Source of the DNA: an uncultured Pseudomonas sp.
GTDB taxonomy: Bacteria; Pseudomonadota; Gammaproteobacteria; Pseudomonadales; Pseudomonadaceae
Length of the DNA stretch: 64,000 nt
NCBI RefSeq assembly: GCF_946886105.1
Contig: NZ_CAMPHV010000007.1
Location: forward strand, 1 to 64,000
Reading direction: 5' to 3'
Under the pieces are notes generated by a model. It was not told the origin of the DNA. It saw only the letters and a list, made by a program, of their open reading frames with translations, and did not search any database. The position numbers and the translations under genes were made by a program. Below are positions 41,006 to 49,364 of this stretch, piece after piece. Each line of letters begins with the position of its first letter. Position 1 is the stretch's first letter.

Positions 41006-41947
41006 TCAGGCAACACGGGTGGATTGGGACACGTGCTGCGGTCTGTGCTGCCAGCCGGCCCAGGCCATGCTCAGCAACAGGCCGAGCAAGGCACACCAGA
41101 TCAGGCTGAAACCGGCCAGCTTGAATGCACCGACCGGTTCGCCGAACAGCACCGCGGCAAGCAAGAACATCAGCGTTGGGTTGAGGTATTGCAGAAAGCC
41201 CACAGTGGTCAGCGACAAGGCTTTCACCGAGGCGATGTACAGCCACATGGGCAGGGTGGTGATCAGTCCGAGTGCCAGTAGCAGCGCCCAGTCGAGGGTG
41301 CTGTATTGGACCGCGGCAGCGGCGCCGAGGCCGCTATAGAGCAGCAGGCCGCTGGCGGGAATCGCCGCCAGCGCGGTTTCCAGCGTCAGCCCGAGCAGTG
41401 GCGGCACCGTCGAGCGTTTCTTTACCGCACTGTAGAGCGCGAAGGTGGCGGCGATGGTCAAGCCGATCCAGGGCACTTGCAGGTGCTGTTCGCCGGCGAC
41501 GATCAGCATCACCCCGGCCAGGCAGAGCGCGGCGGCCAGCCATTCACGACGCCCGCTCGGCTCGCGGAACAGCCAGTGGGCGAGCAGTACGCTGAGCAGC
41601 GGCGACAGGTAATAGCCGAGGCTGGCGTCCAGCAGACGCTCCTGGGCCACCGCCCAGATCACCAGAAACCAGTTGCAGGCGATCAAGGCGCTGCTGAGCA
41701 GCAGCAAGGCCAATTGCCGTGGCGAGCCGAGAATGCGCCAGGCTCGGCCCAGAGCGCGGATCAGCACAAGCCCGAGCACGCACCAGGCCAGCGAACCGAG
41801 CACGCGGTAGGCGAATACCTCCCACACCGGCAAATGGGCCAGCAGCTTGAACAGCAGGGTGGCCGAGGCCCATAGCAGAAATGCGCTGATATTCAGCAGC
41901 AATGCTTGCCGTGGGCACAGGGGTGTGGCGATCGGGAGGTTGGGCAT
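41006..41947 (-). CDS. RarD/EamA-family transporter
   Basis: A 313-residue permease with ten hydrophobic helices in two EamA halves (GLLLNISAFLL-type opening; YYLSPLLSVLLAHWLFREP; TVGFLQYLNPTLMFLLAAVLFGE). It is RarD-like (chloramphenicol-sensitivity annotation in databases). ATG at 41947 is taken; GTG at 41959, directly next to the previous stop, is an alternative. It lies 12 bp after the MDR reductase gene. In this setting export of the cluster product is a reasonable inference. Confidence 0.88.
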   Translation of the reverse strand: MPNLPIATPLCPRQALLLNISAFLLWASATLLFKLLAHLPVWEVFAYRVLGSLAWCVLGLVLIRALGRAWRILGSPRQLALLLLSSALIACNWFLVIWAVAQERLLDASLGYYLSPLLSVLLAHWLFREPSGRREWLAAALCLAGVMLIVAGEQHLQVPWIGLTIAATFALYSAVKKRSTVPPLLGLTLETALAAIPASGLLLYSGLGAAAAVQYSTLDWALLLALGLITTLPMWLYIASVKALSLTTVGFLQYLNPTLMFLLAAVLFGEPVGAFKLAGFSLIWCALLGLLLSMAWAGWQHRPQHVSQSTRVA

Positions 41948-41959
41948 GCTCGGGCTCAC

Positions 41960-42952
41960 TCAATCGCGCGTCAGGCTGACCTTGCCCAGCGCCTGGCCGG
42001 ATTCGGCATAGACATGGGCGTCGGCGATCGCGTCGAAGCTGAAGTGCTGCGGGTCGAGCAATGGGCGCAAAACACCGCGTTCCGCCAGCTTGGCGGCTTC
42101 GCGCAGGATGAAACCGTGGTGCTCCATGCCCACGCCGGTGGCCATCGGCCAGGTCATGTTGACGCAATGCACGGTCTGTTTGCGCGCCCAGGCCACGGTC
42201 ATGTCGAGCTTACCCATGGCCAGCACGGTGATCACGGTACCGCCGACACGGGTGGCCAGCAGGCTCTGTTCGAAGGTTTCGCCGCCGACCGTATCGACCA
42301 CCACGTCGAAGCCGGCGCCATCGGTATGCAGTTCGACGTACTGGGCGACGTCCTGCGTGCGATAGTCGATGGTCTGGTCGGCGCCGAACTCGCGTGAGAG
42401 GGCGGCTTTTTCCGCGCTGCTGACCGTGGTGTAGACGGTCGCGCCCTGCCATTTGGCCAACTGCGCGGCGACATGGCCGACTCCGCCGGTGCCGCCATGC
42501 ACCAGCACGCGGTCGCCCGGCTTGATCGCTGCGGTATCAATCAAGCCTTCCCAGGCGGTGAGCACCACCAGCGGCAACACCGCGGCTTCGGCCATGCTCA
42601 GGTTCTGCGGTTTGGGCGCCACCAGGGCGGCATCCACCACCATGTAATCGGCCAGCGCACCTTGCCGACCGCGTACGCCGCCGGCGCAACCATAGACCGC
42701 GTCACCTTCGGCGAAACCCTGCACGCCAGCGCCGACGGCGCTTACCGTGCCGGCGAAATCGCCATGCAGGATGGCCGGGAACTCATGGGTGAACGCCGGG
42801 ATGTCGCCACGGCGCAGCTTGTAATCGAGCGGATTGATAGCGCTTGCCGCGACCTTCACCAATAACTGGCCGGCAGCGGCTTGCGGGGTCGGCAGCTCGA
42901 CTTCTTCGAAGACGTCGGCCCGGCCGAATTGATTGATCACGAAAGCTTTCAT
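41960..42952 (-). CDS. MDR-family NADPH-dependent reductase (zinc-free quinone oxidoreductase type)
   Basis: A 330-residue medium-chain dehydrogenase/reductase. It has the catalytic GroES-like N-terminal fold (MKAFVINQFGRADVFEEVEL, HGDFAGTVSAVG) and a nucleotide-binding fold with LVHGGTGGVGHVAAQLAKW (around residues 150-168). No structural or catalytic zinc ligands are apparent, as in enone reductases/quinone oxidoreductases. Its start overlaps the hydrolase stop by ATGA. Reduction of an alpha,beta-unsaturated intermediate, e.g. a butenolide, is inferred. Confidence 0.9.
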   Translation of the reverse strand: MKAFVINQFGRADVFEEVELPTPQAAAGQLLVKVAASAINPLDYKLRRGDIPAFTHEFPAILHGDFAGTVSAVGAGVQGFAEGDAVYGCAGGVRGRQGALADYMVVDAALVAPKPQNLSMAEAAVLPLVVLTAWEGLIDTAAIKPGDRVLVHGGTGGVGHVAAQLAKWQGATVYTTVSSAEKAALSREFGADQTIDYRTQDVAQYVELHTDGAGFDVVVDTVGGETFEQSLLATRVGGTVITVLAMGKLDMTVAWARKQTVHCVNMTWPMATGVGMEHHGFILREAAKLAERGVLRPLLDPQHFSFDAIADAHVYAESGQALGKVSLTRD

Positions 42953-43773
42953 AGTGGGTTCTCACAGATGTGGGTGATGAAGGTGTCCATCAGGTCGTTG
43001 AATCGCGCGGGGTCCTCGACATGCGGGCAATGGCCGCATTCGTCGAAGAGGAATACCGACACGTCGGCGGGGGCCAGCAAGTCTTTGCGGGTGCAGGCGT
43101 CCGCATCGAGAAACACGTCGTCGCGGCCTTGCATCAGCACCGTAGGCACGCCGCTGGCAGCTAGCAGGGCGACTTCGTCGGCGAACTCGCCATTGCCCAG
43201 GCTGGCGCCCAGGGCGGCGCGAACCTGCGGGTCGGTGGCGCGGATGTAGTTGGCCAGGGTGTCGAGTTGCGCTTGTTCCATGTGCGCTGGGTTAACGAAG
43301 GCACGGGCCAAACGCGTCACCTCGGCGTCATCCAGGTCGGCCTGAAACACCAGGCCGCCGGTGGGCTCGGGACGGAATAGCTGGCCGGCGTTATCGGCAT
43401 TGAACGGCACAGCGCCGATCAGGCCGAGGCCGCGAAGCCCCGGCAGACGCGGCAGCGCTTCGAGCGCCGCATGGCCGCCCAGGCTGTGGCCGAAAATCAG
43501 GTAATCGCGCAGCCCGAGGCGTTCGACGAATTCCACCAGGGCATCGGCATAGCCGACGAAGCTGTAGTGCTCGGCCGGCGCCGCGGCGGACTGCCCGTGA
43601 CCGGGCAAGTCCAGCGCCAGCAGGCGATGGCGTGCACCGAAGGCGGCGAACTGCGCGGCGAAGGCGTTGGCCGAGGAGGAGTTGCCGTGCAACAGGACGA
43701 CCGTGTGGCCAGGTCCTTCGCTATCGAGGTAGTGCATCGAACCGTTTGATAACTGGATGCGTGCGGATTTCAT
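42949..43773 (-). CDS. Alpha/beta-fold hydrolase
   Basis: A 274-residue hydrolase with nucleophile Ser97 in FGHSLGGHAAL, oxyanion motif VVLLHGNSSSAN, catalytic acid in QGRDDVFLD and His in CGHCPHVED. The family includes lactonases, esterases and C-C hydrolases; substrate is unknown. It overlaps both neighbours by ATGA (acyltransferase upstream, MDR reductase downstream), showing tight translational coupling in the operon. Confidence 0.9.
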   Translation of the reverse strand: MKSARIQLSNGSMHYLDSEGPGHTVVLLHGNSSSANAFAAQFAAFGARHRLLALDLPGHGQSAAAPAEHYSFVGYADALVEFVERLGLRDYLIFGHSLGGHAALEALPRLPGLRGLGLIGAVPFNADNAGQLFRPEPTGGLVFQADLDDAEVTRLARAFVNPAHMEQAQLDTLANYIRATDPQVRAALGASLGNGEFADEVALLAASGVPTVLMQGRDDVFLDADACTRKDLLAPADVSVFLFDECGHCPHVEDPARFNDLMDTFITHICENPL

Positions 43774-45032
43774 GGCGTCTCTCTGGAGGTGGATATGAAG
43801 TCGAGCAAGATCTGCCGCATCTTGCTTTTCATCAGGCGAATGCGGGACTCGTCCATCAGCGGCACGGGGAAGGTGAAGCACAGCGACAACTCCGATGCGA
43901 AGCCGGTGACATGCAGGGCCACGGCGAAATTGCCGACCACCCGCGAGGCCGCATTGGCGTAGTCGAACACTTGGAAATGGCGGTAGTGGGGGAAGGTGAT
44001 GATCCCGTGGTTGGTCAAGGCGATGCCGTGGGCGAAGCTCTGGTACGCGCGCAACGAGTGAATACGCGTGCGCATGGCCTCCAGGTCCTGTTCGGGTTGG
44101 CGCTTGGCCATTTGCGGCAAAGTGGCGTGCAACTGGCGCTGGTAATCCAGGGCCAGGCTGGTCAGTGGGCGGGCGGCCACGGCCAGGCAATGGCTGGCGA
44201 CGCCGATAAAGCAGCCGATGGCGGCGTCGCCGATGGGCTGCGCCGCGCGCTGGCGCAGCGATACCGCGGTATTGATACGGATCTGCTTGCCCAGGTCGAC
44301 TTCGCCCGCGGCCTTGAGCAAGGCGCCGGCCAGCAGCGAATTGAGGCTCAACCCTTGGGCCTTGGCCAAGCGGCGCAATTCGTTGCTGGTTTGGCTGTCG
44401 AGCACTAACCGGCGCACGCCGGTGCGCCGCCGTGCCAGCGGCACGCTCTGCAGAAAGCGCACGGGGCCGGGGGTCTCGCAGGTCGGCTGCGGCTCCACGG
44501 CCGGGTCCATGTGCGCTTCCAGGGCGCTGACCAAGGGTTCTTGCTGGCTACTCAGCGCCGCACCCGTCTGCTGGCTTTCGCACAGGCTGAGCAGTTCGCC
44601 GAGCAATTGGGCGAGGCTGACGGCATCGGCGATCGAATGATGGCAAGTCAGCAGCAGGTGATGACGGCTGCGATTCGGGGTGGAGAGCAGCAGTAGGCGC
44701 CAGAGATGTTTCTGGGGGTCGAGCACGCTGTCGAGCTGACGCTGCAACAGCTGCGCAGGCGTTTGTCCGGCGAGCAGAGTGTGGTTGTACACCTTGATCT
44801 GGGCAAAAGGCACGTCGGCTTTGAAGTACAACGCGTTCGCGCTCTCGACGATGCGGCTCTGCAGCAGCGGGTGACGCCAGTGCAGCTTCTCCGCGGCGCG
44901 TTGCAGGGTGGTACCCGATAGTGGGCCGTCGAAACTCAGCAGGCTGGCGGTTTGGGTACAGCCGTTGAGCTCGTGCATCAAGGCCATGCTGGTTTCGATC
45001 TGGCCGAGCGGTCGGCCAAGGCTTTGGGACAT
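43770..45032 (-). CDS. Condensation-domain-like acyltransferase (PapA/wax-ester type)
   Basis: A 420-residue standalone CoA-dependent acyltransferase superfamily protein. The active-site motif is CHHSIADAVSL (His131, His132, Asp136), a HHxxxD with Ala where Gly is usual. Two chloramphenicol-acetyltransferase-like halves are evident (TASLLSFDGPLSG; IRINTAVSLRQRA; NFAVALHVTGF). There is no carrier protein nearby. It may esterify an alcohol of the product with an acyl chain. GAGGAG precedes the ATG; FAD monooxygenase ends 11 bp upstream. Confidence 0.85.
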   Translation of the reverse strand: MSQSLGRPLGQIETSMALMHELNGCTQTASLLSFDGPLSGTTLQRAAEKLHWRHPLLQSRIVESANALYFKADVPFAQIKVYNHTLLAGQTPAQLLQRQLDSVLDPQKHLWRLLLLSTPNRSRHHLLLTCHHSIADAVSLAQLLGELLSLCESQQTGAALSSQQEPLVSALEAHMDPAVEPQPTCETPGPVRFLQSVPLARRRTGVRRLVLDSQTSNELRRLAKAQGLSLNSLLAGALLKAAGEVDLGKQIRINTAVSLRQRAAQPIGDAAIGCFIGVASHCLAVAARPLTSLALDYQRQLHATLPQMAKRQPEQDLEAMRTRIHSLRAYQSFAHGIALTNHGIITFPHYRHFQVFDYANAASRVVGNFAVALHVTGFASELSLCFTFPVPLMDESRIRLMKSKMRQILLDFISTSRETP

Positions 45033-45043
45033 CGTTGCGCTCC

Positions 45044-46594
45044 TCATCCGGCCAATTGCTCGGTTGCTGCCGAGACATCGTTCAGGTAGAAGCGCTCGAT
45101 CAAGGAAGTAAGGGTGTCGGGTTCGTCCAGGCGGCCGCGGCAATCGATGAACAGATCCGGGCGTACCAGCAGGAATTCCCCTTCGCTGAGTTTCCAGGCA
45201 TCGCGTAGATGCTGGTCGGTCAGGCGCTGGCCTTGGGGCAGGTCGTTGGGCTGTTCGCCCAACCAGCAGATGTTCAGGTGGCTATTCAAGGGTTCGAGCA
45301 GTGCCAGCAGACGGTCGAATGCGGCACGGTCCGAGGGGCCCGGAGGCAGGATCAGCAGGCTGTGCCGGCCTTGACCGAACCTGTCCGCGCCGTCGACGTA
45401 AGGCAGCAGGCAACCGGCCTGCAGCTCGCTGCGCGGCGTGCCGTAGCGCAAGGTCAAACCGGCGGTTTCCAGCGGGAAGCGGCGGATGAATCCGCGGTTG
45501 CGCAGGCGTGGCAGGTAGAGCTGCTCGTCGGCCGGCAAGTGGCGGTTCAGGCGGGCGATCAGCGAGGTGGATTTGTCGGTCTTGGCCAGCAAGGTGCGGG
45601 TGTTCTGCTCGCGCTCCTCGACATAGGACTGCAACAATTCGTCGTTGCCCAGGCCGTTGAGGGTGTAGCCGAGCTTCCAACCGAGGTTGAAGGCGTCGGC
45701 GATTCCCGAATTCATGCCGAAACCGCCGATCGGGCTGAACAAGTGGGCGGCATCGCCGGCGAGAAATACCCTGCCGCGGCGGATGGTGGCGGCCGAGCGG
45801 TTATAGAAGGGCGCGCTCGATAGCCAGATCGGGTCGCTGACCTGCAGGCCGGGGATCTCGTAACGCGCGATATAGTCGCGGATTTCCTCCAGGCTCGGTT
45901 TATAGCCGGGCGGGCACTGCTCGTTCACCTTGATGACGATGCGGTGGTAGCCATCCTTGAGCGGCAACAGAATCAGGAAGCCGTCGTCGCGGATGAAATA
46001 GAAGCCTTGTTCCCGGGCGCCCTGCCATTCGATGCGCAGGTCGGCGAGGATGAAGTGCATGTTGTAGTCGTAGCCGCTGAAGTCCAGCTCCAGCTCGTTA
46101 CGCACCTTGCTCAGGCCGCCGTCGCAGCCCACCACATAGTCGAAATGCTGGCGCTCGCGGCCATCGCCGGTGCGCAATTCGACTTCCACGCCGTCGTCGT
46201 GCTGGCGCAGGCCGAGCAGTTCGCAGTCGCGTTCGATGCTGTGGCCGAGCTCATTCAGCCGCTGCTCCAGCACCTGTTCGGTTTCCGGTTGCGGCAGCAT
46301 GAGAAAGAACGGGAATTTGCTCGGCAAGCGAGCGAAGCGGGCGCGCATCAGCGGCCGGTTGTCGTATACCAGGTTGATTACTTCGGTTTTGTGGCCCAGG
46401 TCGACCAGTTTCTCGGCGACGCCCAGGTCGTCGAGCAGGTTCAGCGAGGCGGGGTTGATACTCAGGGCCTTGGAGCCGGAGGGTTCTTTCCGGCGTTTGT
46501 CGATCAGCCGGAAACCGATGCCGAAGCGCTGTAGCTGCAGCGCAAGGGTCATGCCGGTGGGGCCGCCGCCGACGATCAATACGTGCGATTTCAT
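45044..46594 (-). CDS. FAD-dependent aromatic-type monooxygenase
   Basis: A 516-residue flavoprotein hydroxylase of the PHBH/MhpA/RdmE group. Motifs: dinucleotide fold VGGGPTGMTLALQL at the N-terminus, DG motif VVGCDGGLSKVRNE near residue 160, GD motif VFLAGDAAHLFSPIGGFGMN near residue 280. The C-terminal thioredoxin-like extension is typical of polyketide-tailoring and phenol hydroxylases. It is expected to hydroxylate, epoxidise or perform a Baeyer-Villiger step on the cluster product. It follows the aldo/keto reductase gene after a strong hairpin. Confidence 0.92.
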   Translation of the reverse strand: MKSHVLIVGGGPTGMTLALQLQRFGIGFRLIDKRRKEPSGSKALSINPASLNLLDDLGVAEKLVDLGHKTEVINLVYDNRPLMRARFARLPSKFPFFLMLPQPETEQVLEQRLNELGHSIERDCELLGLRQHDDGVEVELRTGDGRERQHFDYVVGCDGGLSKVRNELELDFSGYDYNMHFILADLRIEWQGAREQGFYFIRDDGFLILLPLKDGYHRIVIKVNEQCPPGYKPSLEEIRDYIARYEIPGLQVSDPIWLSSAPFYNRSAATIRRGRVFLAGDAAHLFSPIGGFGMNSGIADAFNLGWKLGYTLNGLGNDELLQSYVEEREQNTRTLLAKTDKSTSLIARLNRHLPADEQLYLPRLRNRGFIRRFPLETAGLTLRYGTPRSELQAGCLLPYVDGADRFGQGRHSLLILPPGPSDRAAFDRLLALLEPLNSHLNICWLGEQPNDLPQGQRLTDQHLRDAWKLSEGEFLLVRPDLFIDCRGRLDEPDTLTSLIERFYLNDVSAATEQLAG

Positions 46595-46618
46595 GTACGC
46601 GATTCCTCGTGCCTACTG

Positions 46619-46652
46619 ATGCGCGGCGGCCAGCCGTTGAGCCGCCGCGCAT
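46619..46652 (-). repeat. Perfect operon-internal stem-loop
   Basis: ATGCGCGGCGGC at 46619-46630 pairs perfectly with GCCGCCGCGCAT at 46641-46652 around 10 nt. It lies 7 bp after the aldo/keto reductase stop and ahead of the monooxygenase start. There is no T-tract, so it is more likely an mRNA stability or expression-grading element than a terminator. Confidence 0.6.
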
Positions 46653-46659
46653 GTGCGAC

Positions 46660-47658
46660 TCAGATGTTGGTGCCTTTGAGGATGGCGTCCGGGTAGCGTT
46701 TGCCGGCAATCGCCTGGGGCATGAAGATCTTGCCGAGCATGGCCGCGGCGGCGGTATCCAGCTTGATCGTCTGGGCTTCGAAGTTGCCGGCCAGATACTT
46801 GATGCGCTTGGTGCCGGGAATCACGTGGAGATTTTCGTACTGATCGAGCAACCAGGCCAGGGCCAGTTGCGCGGAGGTGCAGCCGAGCTCGTTGCTGAGT
46901 TGCTCGAGTGCTTTGACCAGTTGCAGGTTGGCATCCAGGTTCTCGCCCTGGAAACGCGGCAGCTTGGCGCGGAAGTCGCTGTCGGCGCTGGCCTGTTCGA
47001 TGTGTTCCTTGGTGATGGCACCAGTGAGGAAGCCGCGGCCCAGCGGGCTGTAGGCCACCAGCGCGATATCCAGTTCTTCGAGTACCGGCAGGGTTTGCTC
47101 TTCCAGGTCGCGGCTCCACAGCGAGTATTCGCTCTGCAGGGCGGCGATCGGGTGAACGGCGTGCGCTTTACGCAGGGTCTCGACCGAGACTTCGGAGAGG
47201 CCGATCGCCTTGATTTTGCCTTCCTGCACCAGCTCGGCGAGGGCGCCGACGGTTTCCTCGATCGGTGTGTTGGGATCGCGACGGTGCACGTAATAGAGGT
47301 CGATGCACTCGGTGTTGAGGCGCTTGAGCGAGGCTTCGCAGGCTTTTTTGACGTAGTCGCGCGAACCATCGATCAGCAGGTTGTACTTGTCGGCGGGGTC
47401 GCGATAGATGCCGAATTTAGTGGCCAGCAGTATTTCGTCGCGGCGGCTGCCCAGTTGCTTGATGAATTTGCCGAGCAGTTCTTCGTTGTGGCCGCGACCG
47501 TACATGTCCGAGGTATCGAAGTGCCGGTAGCCGAGGTCGAGGGCGGCGTGCAGGGTTTCCAGGGACTGCGCGTCGTCGGTTTCGCCGTAGAATTCGCTCA
47601 TGCCCATGCAGCCCAAGCCCACGGCCGGGACGCTCTTATTCGCCAGCGTTCTGTTCAT
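46660..47658 (-). CDS. Aldo/keto reductase
   Basis: A 332-residue NADPH-dependent carbonyl reductase, AKR13/YakC-like. The catalytic tetrad is Asp48, Tyr53, Lys81 and His125 (HFDTSDMYG, ATKFG, YYVHRRDPN). The start at 47658 has GGAG 7 bp upstream and discards an in-frame extension. It is the first gene of the long minus-strand transcript behind the lux box at 47749-47764. In butyrolactone pathways a ketone reduction follows ring formation; that role is inferred. Confidence 0.92.
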   Translation of the reverse strand: MNRTLANKSVPAVGLGCMGMSEFYGETDDAQSLETLHAALDLGYRHFDTSDMYGRGHNEELLGKFIKQLGSRRDEILLATKFGIYRDPADKYNLLIDGSRDYVKKACEASLKRLNTECIDLYYVHRRDPNTPIEETVGALAELVQEGKIKAIGLSEVSVETLRKAHAVHPIAALQSEYSLWSRDLEEQTLPVLEELDIALVAYSPLGRGFLTGAITKEHIEQASADSDFRAKLPRFQGENLDANLQLVKALEQLSNELGCTSAQLALAWLLDQYENLHVIPGTKRIKYLAGNFEAQTIKLDTAAAAMLGKIFMPQAIAGKRYPDAILKGTNI

Positions 47659-47748
47659 GTAATGCTCCAAAAAATAGCTGAGTGCGAGCCGCGAGGCGGC
47701 CGCCGATGGTTGAAGGTGCACGTTACTCAGCCAGCTGCGCGCACATCA

Positions 47749-47764
47749 CTGTTCGAACGGACAG
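47749..47764 (-). promoter_or_regulatory. Lux box upstream of the aldo/keto reductase operon
   Basis: CTGTTCGAACGGACAG has the CT-N12-AG form and near-perfect dyad symmetry (half sites CTGTTCG and CGGACAG agree at 6 of 7 positions). Its centre is about 43 bp from a start predicted near 47713, with a weak -10 TAACGT at 47720-47725 on the minus strand. This is the expected position for LuxR activation. Confidence 0.68.
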
Positions 47765-47886
47765 GTCGGTCGGCCATGGCGTGTAATGGTGGGCTGCACG
47801 CCTGTGCCGGTGCGCTTAGGGCTTGTCGGGGAGCGAAAAGGCGGGTGCCGCTACAGCGCCGGGATTCGGTCTGCACAGGGGCGATG

Positions 47887-47914
47887 GAAAAAGTAAGGGA
47901 GGCGAACCTCCCTT
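47887..47914 (-). terminator. Intrinsic terminator after the HAD phosphatase gene
   Basis: Read on the minus strand: AAGGGAGG, loop TTCG, CCTCCCTT, then ACTTTTT. The stem is perfect with a stable tetraloop. It lies 31 bp after the HAD stop and separates the afsA-HAD unit from the aldo/keto reductase operon. Confidence 0.88.
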
Positions 47915-47944
47915 CAAAAGGGGGGGAAGGCAGTTGGCTCGCTG

Positions 47945-48631
47945 TCAGGCGGCCTCGATGATGTTCCAGTTGCGCTGCTGGCAGAGATCTCGGGCATGGG
48001 CATCGGGGTTGACCATCACCGGATAGCCGACCTGCTCGAGCATCGGGATATCGGAGATGTCGTCGCCGTAGGCATAGCAGCGTTGCGCTTGCAGGCCCTG
48101 TTCGCGAATGAACGCGATCACGCCTTCGGCTTTGCCCTGGCCGATGCTCGGCTCGCCGGTCAATTGCCCGGTATAGCGCCCATGTTTGATCTCCAGTGGA
48201 GCGGCGATCATGACATCCGCGCCAAGCTCCTCGGCGAGGGGGGCGAGAATCGCAGCAAAGGAGCCGGAAACCAGGACGATGCTGGCGCCCTGGCGCTGAT
48301 GCCAGCGGATTTCATCACGCATGCGGGCGAAAAACAGGCGTTCGTCGCTACGTACCCGGGCGTACCAGGCACGCCCCAGGTTCGCCACCAACTCGACGTC
48401 GAGGCCGTCGTAGATGCTGTAGTAGAAGCGGTTGATCGCTTCGCGCGGCTGCTCTTCGGCGATCATCCGTTGCAATGTCGTGCGGTACTCCTGGACCCGC
48501 GTCGACTCGGCGATGTTCAAGTAGTCGATCAAGTAGTCGAGGAAGCTGAACATGCTCTTGATGCTGATCAGGGTGCCGTCGACATCGAAGAATGCCGACC
48601 AGGCGCCGGCGTTTTCAGGCACGTTTCTCAT
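47945..48631 (-). CDS. HAD-IB phosphatase
   Basis: A 228-residue phosphatase of the SerB/CicA-like HAD-IB group: motif I FFDVDGTLIS (Asp16, Asp18), motif II VLVSGSF, motif III Lys in IGQGKAEGV, motif IV YAYGDDISDIPML. Its first 17 bp overlap the 3' end of the AfsA-type gene, so the two are coupled. In Streptomyces coelicolor the AfsA-like MmfL works with the HAD phosphatase MmfP, which removes the phosphate left by dihydroxyacetone phosphate; the same role is inferred here. Confidence 0.9.
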   Translation of the reverse strand: MRNVPENAGAWSAFFDVDGTLISIKSMFSFLDYLIDYLNIAESTRVQEYRTTLQRMIAEEQPREAINRFYYSIYDGLDVELVANLGRAWYARVRSDERLFFARMRDEIRWHQRQGASIVLVSGSFAAILAPLAEELGADVMIAAPLEIKHGRYTGQLTGEPSIGQGKAEGVIAFIREQGLQAQRCYAYGDDISDIPMLEQVGYPVMVNPDAHARDLCQQRNWNIIEAA

Positions 48632-49364
48632 GCATGATCTCCTGATTCAATTCGCTGAGAACCGCTTGCTGGGCCAAGCCCGCCTCCTTCTTCGCGATCA
48701 CGCTATCGGGGTAGGTGGAGAATTTGGTCCTGATCACGCAGCAGGTCTGCTGGGCCTGGATCACCGACATGCGCACCTCGAAACGCTGCGAGTTGCTGCG
48801 CTCGCTGACCCGGTGGTCGAGCACCTCGTAGAGAATGCTCATCGGCAGAGGGAAAACGAAGCGCTGATACTCGACATCCATGTTGTTGATGACGAAGTAG
48901 CTGCTTTCGGTTTCGTCCTGCAGGTAAAAGGCTTCGCTGACGGCGAGGAAGGTCTGCCGCGCCGCTTCGGTGAGTACCATGCCCTGGATGTGCTGGCCGG
49001 TGATGTGGTCGCTCATCTCGGCGCAGCGCTCGTCGAGCAGTACATCGACCTCGAAGCTGTCGTGGCTGAGGCGGCGCGGTACGCTGATCATCGAGTTCTG
49101 CTGCTGGTGCTTGTGCGCCAGCTCGCGGCCGGCCTTGGCGGGCTTGGCGAAGTCGGTCAACCAAGGTTTTTTCAGGCGTGCGGCCTTTTCCAGTAGGCGG
49201 GTGACTTGTTCCTCGGAGACACCCTGGCCCAGTTGGAAGCGCAGGTTCGGGTGTATCAGATCGCCATCGAGGATGGCTTCCAGTTCGCTGACGGCCATTA
49301 CGTGCGCGTTTTCGGCGAACAATTTGAATTTATCGCCAACGATAAAAATTCTTTCCACAGACAT
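48615..49364 (-). CDS. AfsA-type hotdog protein (butenolide/gamma-butyrolactone synthase family)
   Basis: A 249-residue protein. Residues about 95-215 match the A-factor biosynthesis hotdog domain: VPRRLSHDSFEVDVLLDE, then SDHITGQHIQG with a His125 region and LTEAARQTFLAV (Glu133 to Gln137), the family's EAxRQ motif. Streptomyces AfsA has two such repeats in about 300 residues; here one clear domain follows an N-terminal part of other character (GDKFKLFAENAHVMAVSELE). AfsA joins a beta-ketoacyl chain to dihydroxyacetone phosphate. AAGGGA precedes the ATG. Enzyme activity is inferred, since the protein is divergent. Confidence 0.82.
   Translation of the reverse strand: MSVERIFIVGDKFKLFAENAHVMAVSELEAILDGDLIHPNLRFQLGQGVSEEQVTRLLEKAARLKKPWLTDFAKPAKAGRELAHKHQQQNSMISVPRRLSHDSFEVDVLLDERCAEMSDHITGQHIQGMVLTEAARQTFLAVSEAFYLQDETESSYFVINNMDVEYQRFVFPLPMSILYEVLDHRVSERSNSQRFEVRMSVIQAQQTCCVIRTKFSTYPDSVIAKKEAGLAQQAVLSELNQEIMHEKRA

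Noticed and set aside
46609..47961. 450-codon plus-strand ORF across the aldo/keto reductase gene
   Set aside because: The minus strand carries the complete AKR tetrad; the plus frame is a shadow that also runs through the terminator and lux box.
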